From positions 248,001 through 312,000 of the forward strand of contig MBPM02000064.1 of assembly GCA_001695595.3 (NCBI GenBank): DNA of 64,000 bases, read 5' to 3'. The first letter of the stretch is position 1. Every line of letters begins with the position of its first letter. Made by a program: the position numbers and the translations under genes. This stretch comes from Plasmopara viticola. Taxonomy: Eukaryota; Oomycota; Peronosporomycetes; Peronosporales; Peronosporaceae. Under the pieces are notes generated by a model. That model searched no databases and was not told where the DNA came from. It saw nothing but the letters and a program-made list of their open reading frames with translations. Positions 37,565-48,330 of the stretch are shown here, in pieces.

Positions 37565-38470
37565 CTATTTTTCTATTTTACACAAATAAACTTTTATTTT
37601 TGCTCTGCTACCACCTTTTCGTAAGAAATCGCCGAGGAGGGTTTTTTGAAGTTCAAAAGCGTAAAAATGCTCGAACAATTTAAGCTCTTGCCTGCGCGAA
37701 AGAGCTCCGGATAACAGATAAATGTGCCATATTTGTATTCGAAGTGGAGCTTGTATCCTGCAAAGAGAGTCAGCAGTTAAGCAATTCTTCGAGATGGCAA
37801 GAAGGGTGTCCTTCTTCGTAAATTCCAATTTCAGCAGGGATGCATAGTCGTGATCAACCACAAAGATTTCAGGCCCAAAAAATACACTCAAAACCTTACC
37901 AGTGCGTTCTTGTTGGCATACAACTCTAATTAGCTGTACTGGAGACAAGATGGCTTGCTCATGTCATCTAATCCACTTGTAGTGGAATGCAACAAACGAC
38001 ATGGTGGGAAGCAATTTCTTTTGTCATGAGAAACCAAAAAGACTGGCGTAATCAACATGAAATACTAAGTTAGACCAAAAAAAATTTCAGATTCTTTTGA
38101 TAAGGTGGCGCAGGCAAACCTGAGAAGGCATTTAATTGTTCGGAGTAGACTGAAGTTCCATTGCAGTTTTCTAAGCAGTCGAAGGCTTACATACTCTCTG
38201 CAGCAAAGACACACTTGTCGGTATTGGTATAATGTCTAGTGGTCCTCATAATTTCAAAAACTTGCCTGAGATGGCTTAATTTGGCCTCTAGAGCCGAATG
38301 ATTTTTTCCGACCGGAAATAGACGAGCTAGGTGACAGCCCGCGATGATTCGTTTTTGTTTGACCAGACGATTAAATGTTGCCTGGGCATTTGATATCCAT
38401 CGTGGTATTACGAACCATAATCTGTCGTGGAAGCGCTGTTTCGATGTCGATAATAGGCACAGTGCATCTC
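37565..38470 (-). pseudogene. Ty3/gypsy reverse transcriptase-RNase H remnant
   Basis: The minus strand near 38380-38344 reads ATFNRLVKQKRII, the usual RT segment before the YxDD loop. Next come LSHLRQVFEIMRTTRHYTN and KCVFAAES (about 38295-38205), the block after the RT catalytic site, then a QKNLKFFL piece. Downstream (about 37950-37650) frames read NALVRF, VYFLG, VDHDYASLLK and SGALSRRQELKL, the RNase H block with its tether. All are split by stops and frame changes. The catalytic YxDD itself is lost in a deleted or scrambled stretch near 38330. No LTRs were located. Confidence 0.65.
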
Positions 38471-38969
38471 TTGATTAGCAGCACGTTTTTAGAATCGTTT
38501 CACTGATTTTATTATGAAAATAAGCTTATCACCACTATACGCCCACCTTTTGAGCACTGGAAGCCGGTTAAGATTCGACTCCCGCACAATTTTATTCTTA
38601 GCATGTTGAACAAGGTACCAATGAGATTACACTGCTCTCGTAGCAGAAGCTATAGCCTGGTGGCATATTGTCTCTTGTCGGGCACGATTTTAAAAGTGTG
38701 CCTTACACCTGTTTTGATGATAGTTTTAATGATTGTACTATAAATAACACGTCGGCTTAAAGAATCGACCGAATCAATAAATTTTATACGCCAGGGTGTA
38801 GCGCTCATTACTTACAAGCCCTCTTCGTCTAAATTCATCTTTAGTTTTACAAAAAAGGTTTTCATCGTAAGAAGAAACCTTTTTATACATGCACCTTCGA
38901 GTGTTTTTTAGAGTTTGGCAAATCTGGCACTTCTGGCGATACATTTGATTGAAGGGGACGAGCAGTCGG
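38471..38969. other. Spacer left of the hAT element
   Basis: May include eroded N-terminal RT sequence of the gypsy remnant (minus strand). Nothing confident is seen. Confidence 0.35.
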
Positions 38970-39139
38970 TAGGGATGGAGACGTCAGTTCAACGTTGAGA
39001 ACGTTAACCCGGTATCCGTTAACGTATTGCAAGCGTTTTTGAGACGTCCCGGCTATTAATGTATTGTACACCACACGAGCACTTTTGGACGGCTGAGATT
39101 GCAGGATAGAAGAAAGAGCCTACAACGCATCGTTCCCGG

Positions 39140-41123
39140 ATGGAGCCTCCACCATCAACTGATCCTGCGCCGCCGCCCCTGTTTAAGATGCGCCGTATTA
39201 AGAAGGACGATTACTGGTCGTTCATCCGACTTGTAACTCCAAATGCACAGCTACCACCGGGAAAGAAGGCGTGGGAATCGTCTGATACAAACTTGGCTTA
39301 TTGTCTAAAGTGCAAAAGCTCTTTCAGCTTTAAATCAGGAAGTAGCGCCAGCATTCGAAAGCACATGAATCAAAAACATCTACAAGATCTCAGCAGAGCT
39401 GGGCGTGAACAGGCATCCAAGCGAGTGGCGATCGCACTTTGTGCAACGCGAAAATCTGATGCAATGATGTTTTCTCCGACAAAGAGAACAAGAAAGATCG
39501 ATCCAGCTGACGAAGAGATGGCCACAAGAGCTTTCATTGATTGGATTGCCAAACGACTGCACCCACTAAGTGTTGCCGACGACAAGGAGCTTCGTGTTTT
39601 CTTGACGTTGATTCAGACGATGAGAGGTCTGTACGAGCTACCCTCTCGCCGCACTATTACTGAAAAAATGCAAAATCGCTGTCAGTTCAAGCGATCGCCA
39701 GGAAAGACGCAGATTGCTGAAGATGCAGACTTCTACTCTCTCACATTTGACATGTGGATATCTCGAGCAACAGACAGCTATATTTCGCTAATTATTCATT
39801 TTGTGAATACCAATTTTGAGATGATGACGTACACTTTGGATGTTATGAGTTTTCGTGGGAAGCACACTGGCATCAGGATTAAATGCAAACTGGGCGTGCT
39901 TATGCGCAAGTGGAGTCTAGATGTTTCTCGCGTTACCAAAATGGTACGTGATAACGGGTCGAACATTGTCAGTGCGTGTGATGCGCTAGGTGTGCAGCAC
40001 TTCGGATGCGTGGCGCATACGCTGCATCTGATTGTATCAGGAGCTCTCTCAAAAACAAGTGTCGAAGTGACAAATGTGGAAGCGAATTATGACGGGAACG
40101 AGGAAAGTAGGGAGGAGGTTGAAAATATTGCTGACGCTGAAGATGAGGAGGAGCAGTGGATTGAGGACCCTGCAATTGAACTGGAAGCTATTGCGTTCTT
40201 GGATCAAGAACTGGTTGATGTCGAATCCCAAACGATTGCAAGTTCTATAGACAACGTTTCGCATAAATCTGAGCCACTGGACGTTAATGCTGATGACACG
40301 CTGGATGGAGGTCTTCTTGATGGTTGTCTTAGTGTGCGGACAACATTTTCAATTCTAAACGCCATGAAGCAAGCCATGAGTGAAACAAGAATGCATGTTT
40401 CTAGCTTACGCAAAGTTGTTTACTACTTCAACGAAAGTTCTAAAGGAAAAGACAAGTTGAAGTCGCTTCAAAATGGGCCGTACCTCTTACCGTTATTCCA
40501 GATGTAGCCACCCGCTTGAATAGCACGCATCACATGATTGAACGCCTTCTGCAACTTCGTCCTAGTATCCAATCATTCATGGAGTTTATATTGACAGCGA
40601 AAGGCAAAGAAGAGTTCAGCGACGCAAGTATTGTGAGGCCCACTGGAGAAATGTGGTTAAGCATCCAATGCCTCGACAAGCTTCTCGTTATTTAAGAGCT
40701 GGTAACTAAGACACTATCAGGTGGAACATACCCCACTGCTACTTTTGGATGTGAACTATTGCTGCTTGCTTGATCCTCAATTCGTGCATGGTGAGTCACT
40801 GAACGCAACAGAATAAATAAAAGGGAGGGAGTTCTTGGTGAGCGAGGCAATGCACTATGCTGGTGCTGATATCTACAGCACGAGCTTTGATGAGGATAGC
40901 GATGAAGAAGAGAACTTCATAAATGATCTCCTTGGACGCAAGCGAAGATCGCCTCATCCTCAAGTGCAAAACGGGTTGTCGCTTCGTGCAAAAGTAGGGG
41001 CAGAGGTGAATCGATACTACGATAGATCCCATCGAATTGCACTAGAAAATACGTGCCAAAAGCAGAAGTCGAAAACACAGAAACTTGACGATGGTCTCAA
41101 GTGGTGGCGCGAAAATGGCAGTG
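39140..41123 (+). pseudogene. hAT transposase, truncated and frameshifted
   Basis: The open frame from 39140 runs 455 codons to 40507. A BED-type zinc finger lies in residues about 54-80 (CLKCKSSF ... HMNQKH). The RNase H-like catalytic core shows LTFDMWIS (first Asp, about 204) and MVRDNGSNIVSACDAL (second Asp, about 274), then FGCVAHTLHLIV. An acidic insert follows. At about 40480 a frameshift moves the reading to ATRLNSTHHMIERLL, then a stop in KLLVI (about 40695). The last frame ends with EVNRYYDRSHRIALENTC and LKWWRENG, the start of the hAT dimerisation domain, which is cut off exactly where the inverted arm begins. The protein cannot be made whole from this copy. Confidence 0.85.
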
Positions 41124-41124
41124 A

Positions 41125-41565
41125 TGTTCACGCCCAGCTCTGCTGAGATCTTGTGGATGTTTTTAATACATGTGCTTTCGAATGCTGGCGCTACTTCCTG
41201 ATTTAAAGCTGAAAGAGCTTTTGCACTTTAGACAATAAGCCAAGTTTGTATCAGACGATTCCCACGCCTTCTTTCCCGGTGGTAGCTGTGCGTTTGGAGC
41301 TACAAGTCGGATGAACGACCAGTAATCGTCCTTCTTAATACGGCGCATTTGGAACAGGGGCGGCGGCGCAGGATCATTTGATGGTGGAGGCTCCATCCGG
41401 GAACGATGCGTTGTAGGCTCTTTCTTCTATCCTGCAATCTCAGCCGTCCAAAAGTGCTCGTGTGGTGTACTATACATTAATTGCCGGGACGTCTCAAAAT
41501 GTTTGCAATACGTTAATGAATACCGGGTTTGCGTTTTTAACGTTGAACTGACGTCCTTATCCCTA
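41125..41565 (-). repeat. Inverted copy of the hAT 5' end
   Basis: On the minus strand this encodes a second copy of the transposase N-terminus (41396-41163, 77 codons, start MEPPPSNDPAPPP) through the BED finger to about codon 90, preceded by the same 5' leader and terminal sequence as 38970-39139. It differs from the left copy at scattered positions, so it is either an old duplication or came from a sister element. Confidence 0.85.
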
Positions 41566-42305
41566 ATTATACTATCTGCTCTTTGCGGTACTTTGCTACC
41601 CATCTGTGGACATTATGCTATGTAACGTGTCTTGCAGACCTATGTTGCACGCAGTCAGTGGTACTTCTTCCTCATTTGTGAACCCTGCTACCTTTAGCGT
41701 CTTTGGCAGCTAAAAGTCCCTGCGAAAGTTAAGTACTCACTAGAAAAGAATATAAATACATCGTCACAGCTCCCTCCTTTGAGATATTTTTCCCTTCGGG
41801 GGTACCCTCTCATATTTATCCCGGGAAAATATTCACCCAGGCTTTCTTCCAAAGCCGTACGCACAACCAGGGTGAGAACATGAATTACCAAAGCCCTGTT
41901 GTGCGGATTGGGTGGCTGGCATCTATGAGAATGCGTCATAAATTGATCCAGGGCCTGTCCACGGTATGCTCGATTTAAGCTCTACTTGTCCGTGTCATGC
42001 TCGAATCAAGCTATACTTGTCCATGTTGAACAAATATCTCCTATTTTACACCGATATAAGTATCGGTTTACCGCCTATCGGGAAAGAAAAGCCGTGCGTA
42101 GAAACTGGCACAAAAATCGTGCGTACGGTAGGCTAGCCTTTTTCTATCGCTGACGTCAGAGGAAGTCCTTCAAGTACATAGAGATGCTTCGGCGATTCGA
42201 AAAACTCAGCAATCGCACATTTTAATATCCTACTTTAAGCAATTACATTAAATAGACTTCACCTCTCGTTTCTCCTACCTTTCAACTCCTTAATTAATGG
42301 TGGCA
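41566..42305. other. Spacer with short tandem repeat and palindrome
   Basis: Contains two copies of a 31-32 bp unit (about 41959-42021, core TGCTCGA then AAGCT then TACTTGTC) and a small palindrome ACCGATA-TAAG-TATCGGT at 42050-42067. The 81-codon minus frame at 41939-41694 is unrecognised. Confidence 0.5.
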
Positions 42306-43364
42306 TCACGGGGCGGAGCTGATCTGGAAGAAGCTGCTCGTGCAGTATCGCTTCAGATCGTCTGCCGCGGTGACGCGCAAAAAATACTTTGATCCCGACT
42401 CCATGCCCCACGGGACTTTGGGATATGTAAAAAAGCCCGAGTTCGGGGCTTCCTTGGCAATAAGTGTCGTAGCGCTCAACCCGTCTTCCAAAAGCTCAAT
42501 GCGCACCTTGTCTACCTTGGCATCTAGTACTTTCCACTCAATGACCACGGGTTTACCTCGTGTCCAGACTGTGACGGGTTGTGGGGCCACGAGGGCCACA
42601 AAAGGCGTGCCTTCTTCGTGACACTCGCTTATTCGCTTTGCCGGGCTAGTACTCTTGCCATAGACCCGAAAATGCTGATGCGCATTCAATGAGTGTGGTA
42701 ACGGCTGCAGGGACGACGAGATAGGCGGATATGTGTGGCCAAACTGCGCTGTAAAGTCGTAGCTGCGTCGTCTCATACTGGCACGGCTGTCTGCAGACAT
42801 GATACTAAATGTATGGCGTCGGTAATCAAACGCCTCTTGCTGGCGACTCATGATCGCGATAGAGCCCGTAGATCGGCGCAAGAGCGTCTGACGGAGGTCC
42901 TCCGCTTCGTCGATCTCCTGGGTCACACCTTCCTCTTGCTGCTGTGGTTCATCTTGTTCCGAAACAAGCTCTGAGTTCTTTGTTACCGTTTCAAGGAGAG
43001 CCTTTGGTTTCACATCCGTCGCCTGGGGCGACGGCTCGCTACTGCTGTTTGTTGGACTCGTACTGTCGCTGACCGTGGTAGGAGTGACGGTAGGAAGGTC
43101 CATGGAGCGGCGCGGTAAGACCATGCTGACCAGCGACGTGGTTGGCGACAGACTGTTGGCGTTAGATGGCGGCAGTTCCAGTCTCGACATTGGGCGTGTA
43201 GTTACGGCCAGCGCAGTGAGTGGCGCGGAAGAGGTCAAGAAGGGGCTAAGAAGGCAGTGCACGAGCAGCTGCCCAATCCGAGCAAGGCGCACTCCCCAGT
43301 GCTCTCGGTCCAGCGGCTGTTCTGTATGGAAAGTGATCGTGGTCGGGTAGCAGAGCTCCGACAA
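42306..43364 (-). CDS. Protein with C-terminal Kre9/KNH-type domain
   Basis: The open frame of about 352 codons ends at 42306. Residues about 265-350 match the beta-rich Kre9/KNH (Ser-Thr-rich GPI-anchored family) domain: PQPVTVWTRGKPVVIEWKV, VRIELLEDG, GFFTYPKVPWGM and YFLRVTAADD. The middle (about 60-150) is Ser/Thr/Pro-rich. Residues about 150-260 contain RRSTGSIAIMS and RRHTFSIMSAD, which look like basic phosphorylation-type sites. The family is linked to cell-surface beta-glucan in fungi; the role in an oomycete is not established. The frame begins at a TTG, so the true start is either the internal ATG at residue 59 or, more likely, an upstream exon I cannot place. No signal peptide is visible. 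The plus-strand frames here are shadows. Confidence 0.7.
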   Translation of the reverse strand: MSELCYPTTITFHTEQPLDREHWGVRLARIGQLLVHCLLSPFLTSSAPLTALAVTTRPMSRLELPPSNANSLSPTTSLVSMVLPRRSMDLPTVTPTTVSDSTSPTNSSSEPSPQATDVKPKALLETVTKNSELVSEQDEPQQQEEGVTQEIDEAEDLRQTLLRRSTGSIAIMSRQQEAFDYRRHTFSIMSADSRASMRRRSYDFTAQFGHTYPPISSSLQPLPHSLNAHQHFRVYGKSTSPAKRISECHEEGTPFVALVAPQPVTVWTRGKPVVIEWKVLDAKVDKVRIELLEDGLSATTLIAKEAPNSGFFTYPKVPWGMESGSKYFLRVTAADDLKRYCTSSFFQISSAP

Positions 43365-44345
43365 AATGGTGCTATCGCTCTGCCAGAGTGCTATAGATTA
43401 CAGTCGGGGCGAGTGATCAGCCTGACTGACGGACAAAAATGGGAAATGAAACCCGAGGTTGAGCCCCAGCTAGCACGGCAAGCGTTGCGTGCCGACAGAC
43501 AAGAACGTCTAGGTCGTGCGTAAGAATTCAGCGAATGAGAGTTGCCCCGCGGCTGCGGAGCGCACGCCAGCAAGGGCGGCTCCAGAAACGGGGCTCTATC
43601 CCGAACTATAATTTAGGCCGCCAGTATAGTGCTAAAAGTCGTTTTTAAGGCGAGGGAATCCAATCGAACGTTTGTTCATCCAAAGCATGAAGTACCCGAC
43701 TCTCCATCTTTGCAGCAATTTGATCCCGCGACTGCACTTTTTGGTCCCAACTGTGCAGAAAAAAAGAAAAAAAAACAGCCAGAAAGTGGCTGCCTGCAGC
43801 AACATGATACACAACGGTCTGTCGTGTCCCGACAATGGCGCTAGCCGACGAGGTGGCGCGTCAGTGACACTACATGATCCATTGGCACTCGGTTCAGCAG
43901 TGCTACACACAATTTGAGCGCGTGTTGCGCATGTGGTGAGCGCCAGCTGCAGGTCTTGAAGCGCTTGTGCACACACACACGATCCGCCTGGCTATGCGAT
44001 CGAAAATGCTGGCGATAGCGCTCTGGAGGGTGCTTTGTGCGAGCTGCAGCCGTCTCGGTGTCACGCCAGTTGTCGTGCTTCGCAGTCCTTTTACAGAGTC
44101 CTGACGGAAGGGTGGGTTGGAAAGCCTTTGAGACCCCCCAATATCACTGATCGATGGCGCGGTAAGACGGACATACACGTGGATAGGCAGGTAGGTATAG
44201 AGGTATACGGTACTACGATTAAGGCGCAATTACCTGCGGAACCAATTGTTGCGAGATTATGTAAAGAGTCAAAGCCTAGCAATTAGCGAGGTGGTCAAAG
44301 CCATGACGTTAACACCATAAAGACGTTTTCAAGTAGAGTGTATCC
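43365..44345. other. 5' flank of the Kre9-like gene
   Basis: Minus-strand frames at 43573-43391, 43976-43632 and 44229-43903 might include a missing 5' exon. The 43976 frame contains a hydrophobic run LLQAATFWLFFFLFFC. No splice path was convincing. Confidence 0.35.
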
Positions 44346-44820
44346 TTAAAATTGCCTTCGTCGATAGGCCACTTAAATAGTACAAGAGTTTAACATTCTC
44401 TCGTCCCTCGATTTGCAGTCCCATGTGCGTAGGCTACCAAGGATAAGACGTCAGCCACTTGCCATGCTTTCGGCAGCCAATTTCCGATATACACGGAGCG
44501 TGCTATATGGAAGAAAATGCACATATTGCATTCGTCGATAGGTCATTTTAAAATCCTCCCATCTCTCGATTTGCAGTCCCGCTACCAAGGACAAGACGTC
44601 AACCGCTTGCCATGCTTTCGGAAGCCAATTTCCGATATACACGGAGCGTGCTATATGAAAGAAAATGCACATATTGCATTCGTCGATAGGTCACTTTAAA
44701 ATCCTCCCATCTCTCGATTTGCAGTCCCGCTACCAAGGACAAGACGTCAACCGCTTGCCATGCTTTCGGAAGCCAATTTCCGATATACACGGAGCGTGCT
44801 ATTTGAGAGAAAAAGCACAT
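44346..44820 (+). repeat. 148-bp tandem repeat, three copies
   Basis: Copies start near 44346 (diverged, with about 11 extra bases), 44513 and 44661. The last two are nearly identical and exactly 148 bp apart, sharing the block GCACATATTGCATTCGTCGA. Because 148 is not a multiple of three, the unit reads in different frames in successive copies, so it is unlikely to be a protein repeat. The copies make parallel minus-strand pseudo-frames. Confidence 0.9.
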
Positions 44821-46297
44821 AATGTAAAGTCAGGGTGGTAGCTTCATTGTTTTTCTTACGATTCACGGGTCTCTGCCACGTCAGCGGAATAAGAAAATGC
44901 GAATCTTATTAGCAACGGGTACTCAAGCGACGAAGTTGAAGCATGGTTTCAGGCAGTGTCGCCACCGGCACCAGTCGCCGCAACTATGCGCCGAAATTGC
45001 GTCCTAAGAGCCCGTTGCGCTTGGTTCGCGTTAGTGGTTTCAGTGCGCCATCCTCAGCAAATTGACATCTTGCTTTTAGTATGCTTGAAGTCAAGTTAAG
45101 CGTAGAGCGAGTGAGTCGCAGGATTTACTGCTTGTAGTCTGCGATTCCTCTGTGGCATTCAGCAAGGGGGATTGATGCGCGTAGCAACCGACGTATCGCC
45201 ATCATCTGTTTGACTATTCTTGGTGGTAAGAATGTCTACATTCTTATTACTATAGGCTAAGTAGCGACAGGCCTCCTACGTACATTACCGCTCATGAGCT
45301 ATTTTAAGAATACTAATCTTGAAAGGCGGAATATTAAGAATATAGAGAGTTAGCGGCTTGCCAACTGTCGGCTTGCCACTTCAAAACTTCCTTTGTTAAC
45401 TCGTGAATCTTTTCTCACTTCTCGATGTCGAGACACCGTAGTGCGAGCATTACTGCAGCAAGCAGCTGCTGCTGTGCGAAAGTGCATTGCGCATGTTTAC
45501 GGCTGTTGATGGCAAGCAATCTGTTTGCAACTCTCCTCGTCTGCTTGAAGTTCATGGTGCGCTGCATAAACACAGTCCGCGTTTATGCATCTTATTCATC
45601 GTTCTTGCAGCCAGCCTAGCACTGATCTTTTTGTCCATCGTGATTCTTTATGATTCTCCGACCGACTTGTAGGTCGATCGACCACACGAAATCGTGACTT
45701 TTAGCATCGTTCGTTTCAGTCCCCACCCTTTTGTGATGAAAATGATGGCACGAAGAACATTCGGAGCTTTGCTCCATGCTGTCGCAATACAAGATGCTTA
45801 CTCCGTGATGGTCGAGGAGCCTAGTAGTGCTTCTAGATACCTTACGCCGGCACTTCTTACCTTACCGTAATTTACCATCAAGATCATTCATGTCTTGATT
45901 TTTTGATGACGCAACCATAGGAGCGAAGCCACGTCTTTTGGGTCTTTAAGTAGTTTCAGAACTGCTCGACCGACCACGTTCGGACTATTGATAAAAACAA
46001 TACTCTAGTACATGTAGAACAGTACGTCGGCATCATTTATTATCTTTTCTAACGCATTGGTCAGGGACAAGAAATATCGTCAATTGTGCTTAAATCGTAA
46101 GCTTTGAGATCTACGATATCATTAAATAGGAAGTTGTCGATGCCTATTGCTGCCACACAGGATGATCATAAGTTCCCACGCTTGACTAAGTACTCTAAGA
46201 TAAATAAGTTATCGCGGTACCATTCAACATGGGCACCAAATGCATCAGGTGAACGGAGTCGCTTGTTGCATCTTGGATACGGAGATACCAAATCGAC
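44821..46297. other. Spacer with one possible decayed membrane-protein frame
   Basis: Plus strand 45487-45672 has a hydrophobic segment LFIVLAASLALIFLSIVIL, and the same frame resumes with PHPFVMKMMARRTFGALLHA to about 45870. No family is recognised. Confidence 0.35.
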
Positions 46298-46947
46298 TTA
46301 ATCTTCTGACGACGATCCCGTATCCTGATCCAAGACCCTATCAAACTCGGGTCCGTGCATCTCAAATCCAGGAAGGATATCACCACCGTCATAATCTCTT
46401 CATCCAGTGTTGTTAGCGCATTGCACGTCTCCGTTCTCGTCGAGATAGCACTCATACATCCGCTGAAAGTTTGGGCGGGGGTCGATCAGCCAACTCAACC
46501 GGACGCCGTACTAAAAAAAAAAGTTTGTCTCGCTTTTTTTGATCAAGAGCGCGGCGTTGAAAGCCTGGACCGGAAGGCTTCTCAATCTCGACAACAAGGG
46601 TGGGCACATAGGGCTCGCCACGATATGTCCACTTTGCCTCATTCGATATGCCTCTATCAGTGTCGCGAGGCGTGCACGCGATGTCCGGCGTTATTGATCT
46701 TGGCCACCACCTTCGCATTGCCATACACGACCATTCGATATGGGACAAAGCTGCCTTCGTCGATGAAGAGCGCCGGCTGCTTGCCGAAAACGGGGTCTGC
46801 CGGAGGATAGAGTTTCTCCACGCGAGTATACTATTGCTACAGCTTCACTCCAGGATAGTCCTTGACGTGGCACAAAGTCGGCTTTGTTTTCAAGTCGCGC
46901 ACGAGCCGCGTGAGGACATTTTTGTGAGGCTTTTGCTTGTCCGCCAT
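46298..46947 (-). pseudogene. Uma2-family (DUF820) PD-(D/E)XK nuclease-like gene, broken
   Basis: The minus-strand coding stretch of about 216 codons runs from an ATG at 46947 to a stop at 46298. The middle reads ITPDIACTPR, then PYVPTLVVEIEKPSGPGFQ, then after a frame change at a long T run (46513-46522 region) VRL-WLIDPRPK. The end reads YECYLDENGDVQCANNTG and DGGDILPGFEM. This is the order of the Uma2 fold: the PD motif, the VVEI strand, V-WLIDP and DGGDxLPGF. Two stops lie near 46838-46846 and there are at least two frame changes, so it is a pseudogene unless the homopolymer is misread. Uma2 proteins are abundant in cyanobacteria and other bacteria as putative endonucleases. The gene probably came by horizontal transfer at some stage. 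Confidence 0.65.
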
Positions 46948-47987
46948 CGCAGTGTAGTTGCTTTTTCTTTTCGTGCTTCTCACTTTGTCGACTAGGAAGG
47001 AAAACGTGCTATTAGGTTATGTGGCCCTTGCTTTTATCGGATTCGGCGCTCGTACTAAAAAGTTTTCTATCTCTCCTGATGAAAAACCCGTACTCATGAA
47101 TTTGACGCCAAACGAAGCAAAAGAGATGGGCTTTCACCGTGCAATGGATGACTCGCACACTTTACATCTGCCTTGTCGAACTTATCTCTATGTTTAATTT
47201 CAAAAATATCTATGTCGTACGCGTCAGTTCTATCTGATAGCCTGCAACGTGGAGTGTTCATGGTACCAAACCGCACAATCAAGTTAATTCCATTTTTCAT
47301 CGACTAATTTTTATCATTAATAGCAGCTCATGGCCAAGGGAACGAAAAGATTGCTTCGGAGAAGCCGCGCTGGAGGAAGTTAACGACGAGTGAAGCTCGG
47401 AGGCGCTGATTATAGCTGCAGGTCGCGGACCGGTTGCTCTCATTTTGGCGCAACAAAAGCATTCGTCTACACCACAAGGAGGTTAATGGCGTAACTTTGC
47501 AGACGGACGAGCTTAAGCGCGCATATTTGATTACCCAGCCCGCTATTAGCTACAGAAGCATCTCTTCCTCATGGAAGATTTTATCAATATGATTTTCGAG
47601 TAGCGATACTCATTCGAAATTGGTAGAAGCTGTGGTATCATTTAGGTAGGATGTACCGGCACATCACATCGGCACTTTTCTTCGTTGTTTATTAACGACT
47701 GAAGCCCCAGACGTTCCTATAACTATTCAGCTGCCAGGGTGTAAATGCTGTTCCTTGTCATTAGAAAGCAAGAGCTGCGTTAGGATGGCTTACCAGGTGA
47801 GACACCGCTGCTCACTTAGTCTACACATTGATTCACGATCGTTATTTTTTTTAATTAGGTGTTGGGTAGGTCCATAGATATCATGGTCTATGCTATTGAC
47901 AAGTGCTTGTCCAAGACAATTTAAAAGGTATTTTCTCTAGTGTCGATGGCTTCCACACCGAAAGGAATAAACTTCTTCGCATGTTGT
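46948..47987. other. Spacer, no recognisable gene
   Basis: A 79-codon plus frame at 46958-47197 and a plus-strand reading at about 47325-47580 with KLTTSEARRR and HHKEVNGVTLQTDELKRAYL look formerly coding but are unassigned. Confidence 0.35.
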
Positions 47988-48330
47988 CTAAGAGTTGATA
48001 TGTGCGTACTCGGGGTTCAAAGTGGACCTAGGTGTAAAAAGCGGTGCTAAAACAAATTCAACACATTTCCCAGTCACATTCGATTCATCGGCGATAGGAT
48101 CATGATTATTTAATGACCATGTCTGGTAGTCAATTAAATCGCCATTGATACCGTAAATTATAGCAATTTTGTTGGCAAAAGTACGAAAGTCATATTCGTG
48201 AGGGATATTTAATCGACCCAATGCGGTCCGAATAAACCAACCTGGGCAGCGTCAAATGGGCTTTGGAGCTCTTGGACAGCGACAGAAGCAAAGCTTACTG
48301 CCTGCTCAGCAAAAGAAGGTAGTATCCACG
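47988..48330 (-). pseudogene. Unidentified protein remnant, duplicated in inverted form nearby
   Basis: The minus strand from about 48320 reads FAEQAVSFASVAVQELQSPF and AAQVGLFGPHW. It then shifts frame into ALGRLNIPHEYDFRTFANKI, IIYGINGDLIDYQTWSLN and KCVEFVLAPLF, ending at 47988. The plus strand at 48800-48888 reads PFAEQAVSFASA, PFGLFAPL and RFALGRLSV, an inverted shorter copy. The family is not recognised; the even composition suggests a formerly soluble protein. Confidence 0.4.

Larger units (their letters stand above)
38970..41565. mobile_element. Rearranged hAT element with 440-bp inverted arms
   Basis: The left arm 38970-39411 and right arm 41125-41565 are inverted copies, both starting TAGGGAT with GACGTCAGTTCAACGTT shortly after, and including the first part of the transposase gene. 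The left arm leads into a nearly complete transposase frame; the right arm interrupts its 3' end. No 8-bp target duplication matches across the ends (GCAGTCGG left, ATTATACT right), so the two ends probably did not insert together. The true 3' terminus of the element is missing. Confidence 0.7.

Noticed and set aside
37565..37948. 127-codon minus frame first read as a Mutator-like transposase because of FVVDHDYA
   Set aside because: The neighbouring frames give the full Ty3/gypsy RNase H order (NALVRF, VYFLG, LSRRQELKL), which fits better.
38570..38625. Possible tRNA T-arm around GATTCGACTCC
   Set aside because: No acceptor stem or anticodon arm can be folded around it.
46355..46995. Long plus-strand frames of 151 and 115 codons
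   Set aside because: They are antisense shadows of the Uma2 pseudogene on the minus strand.
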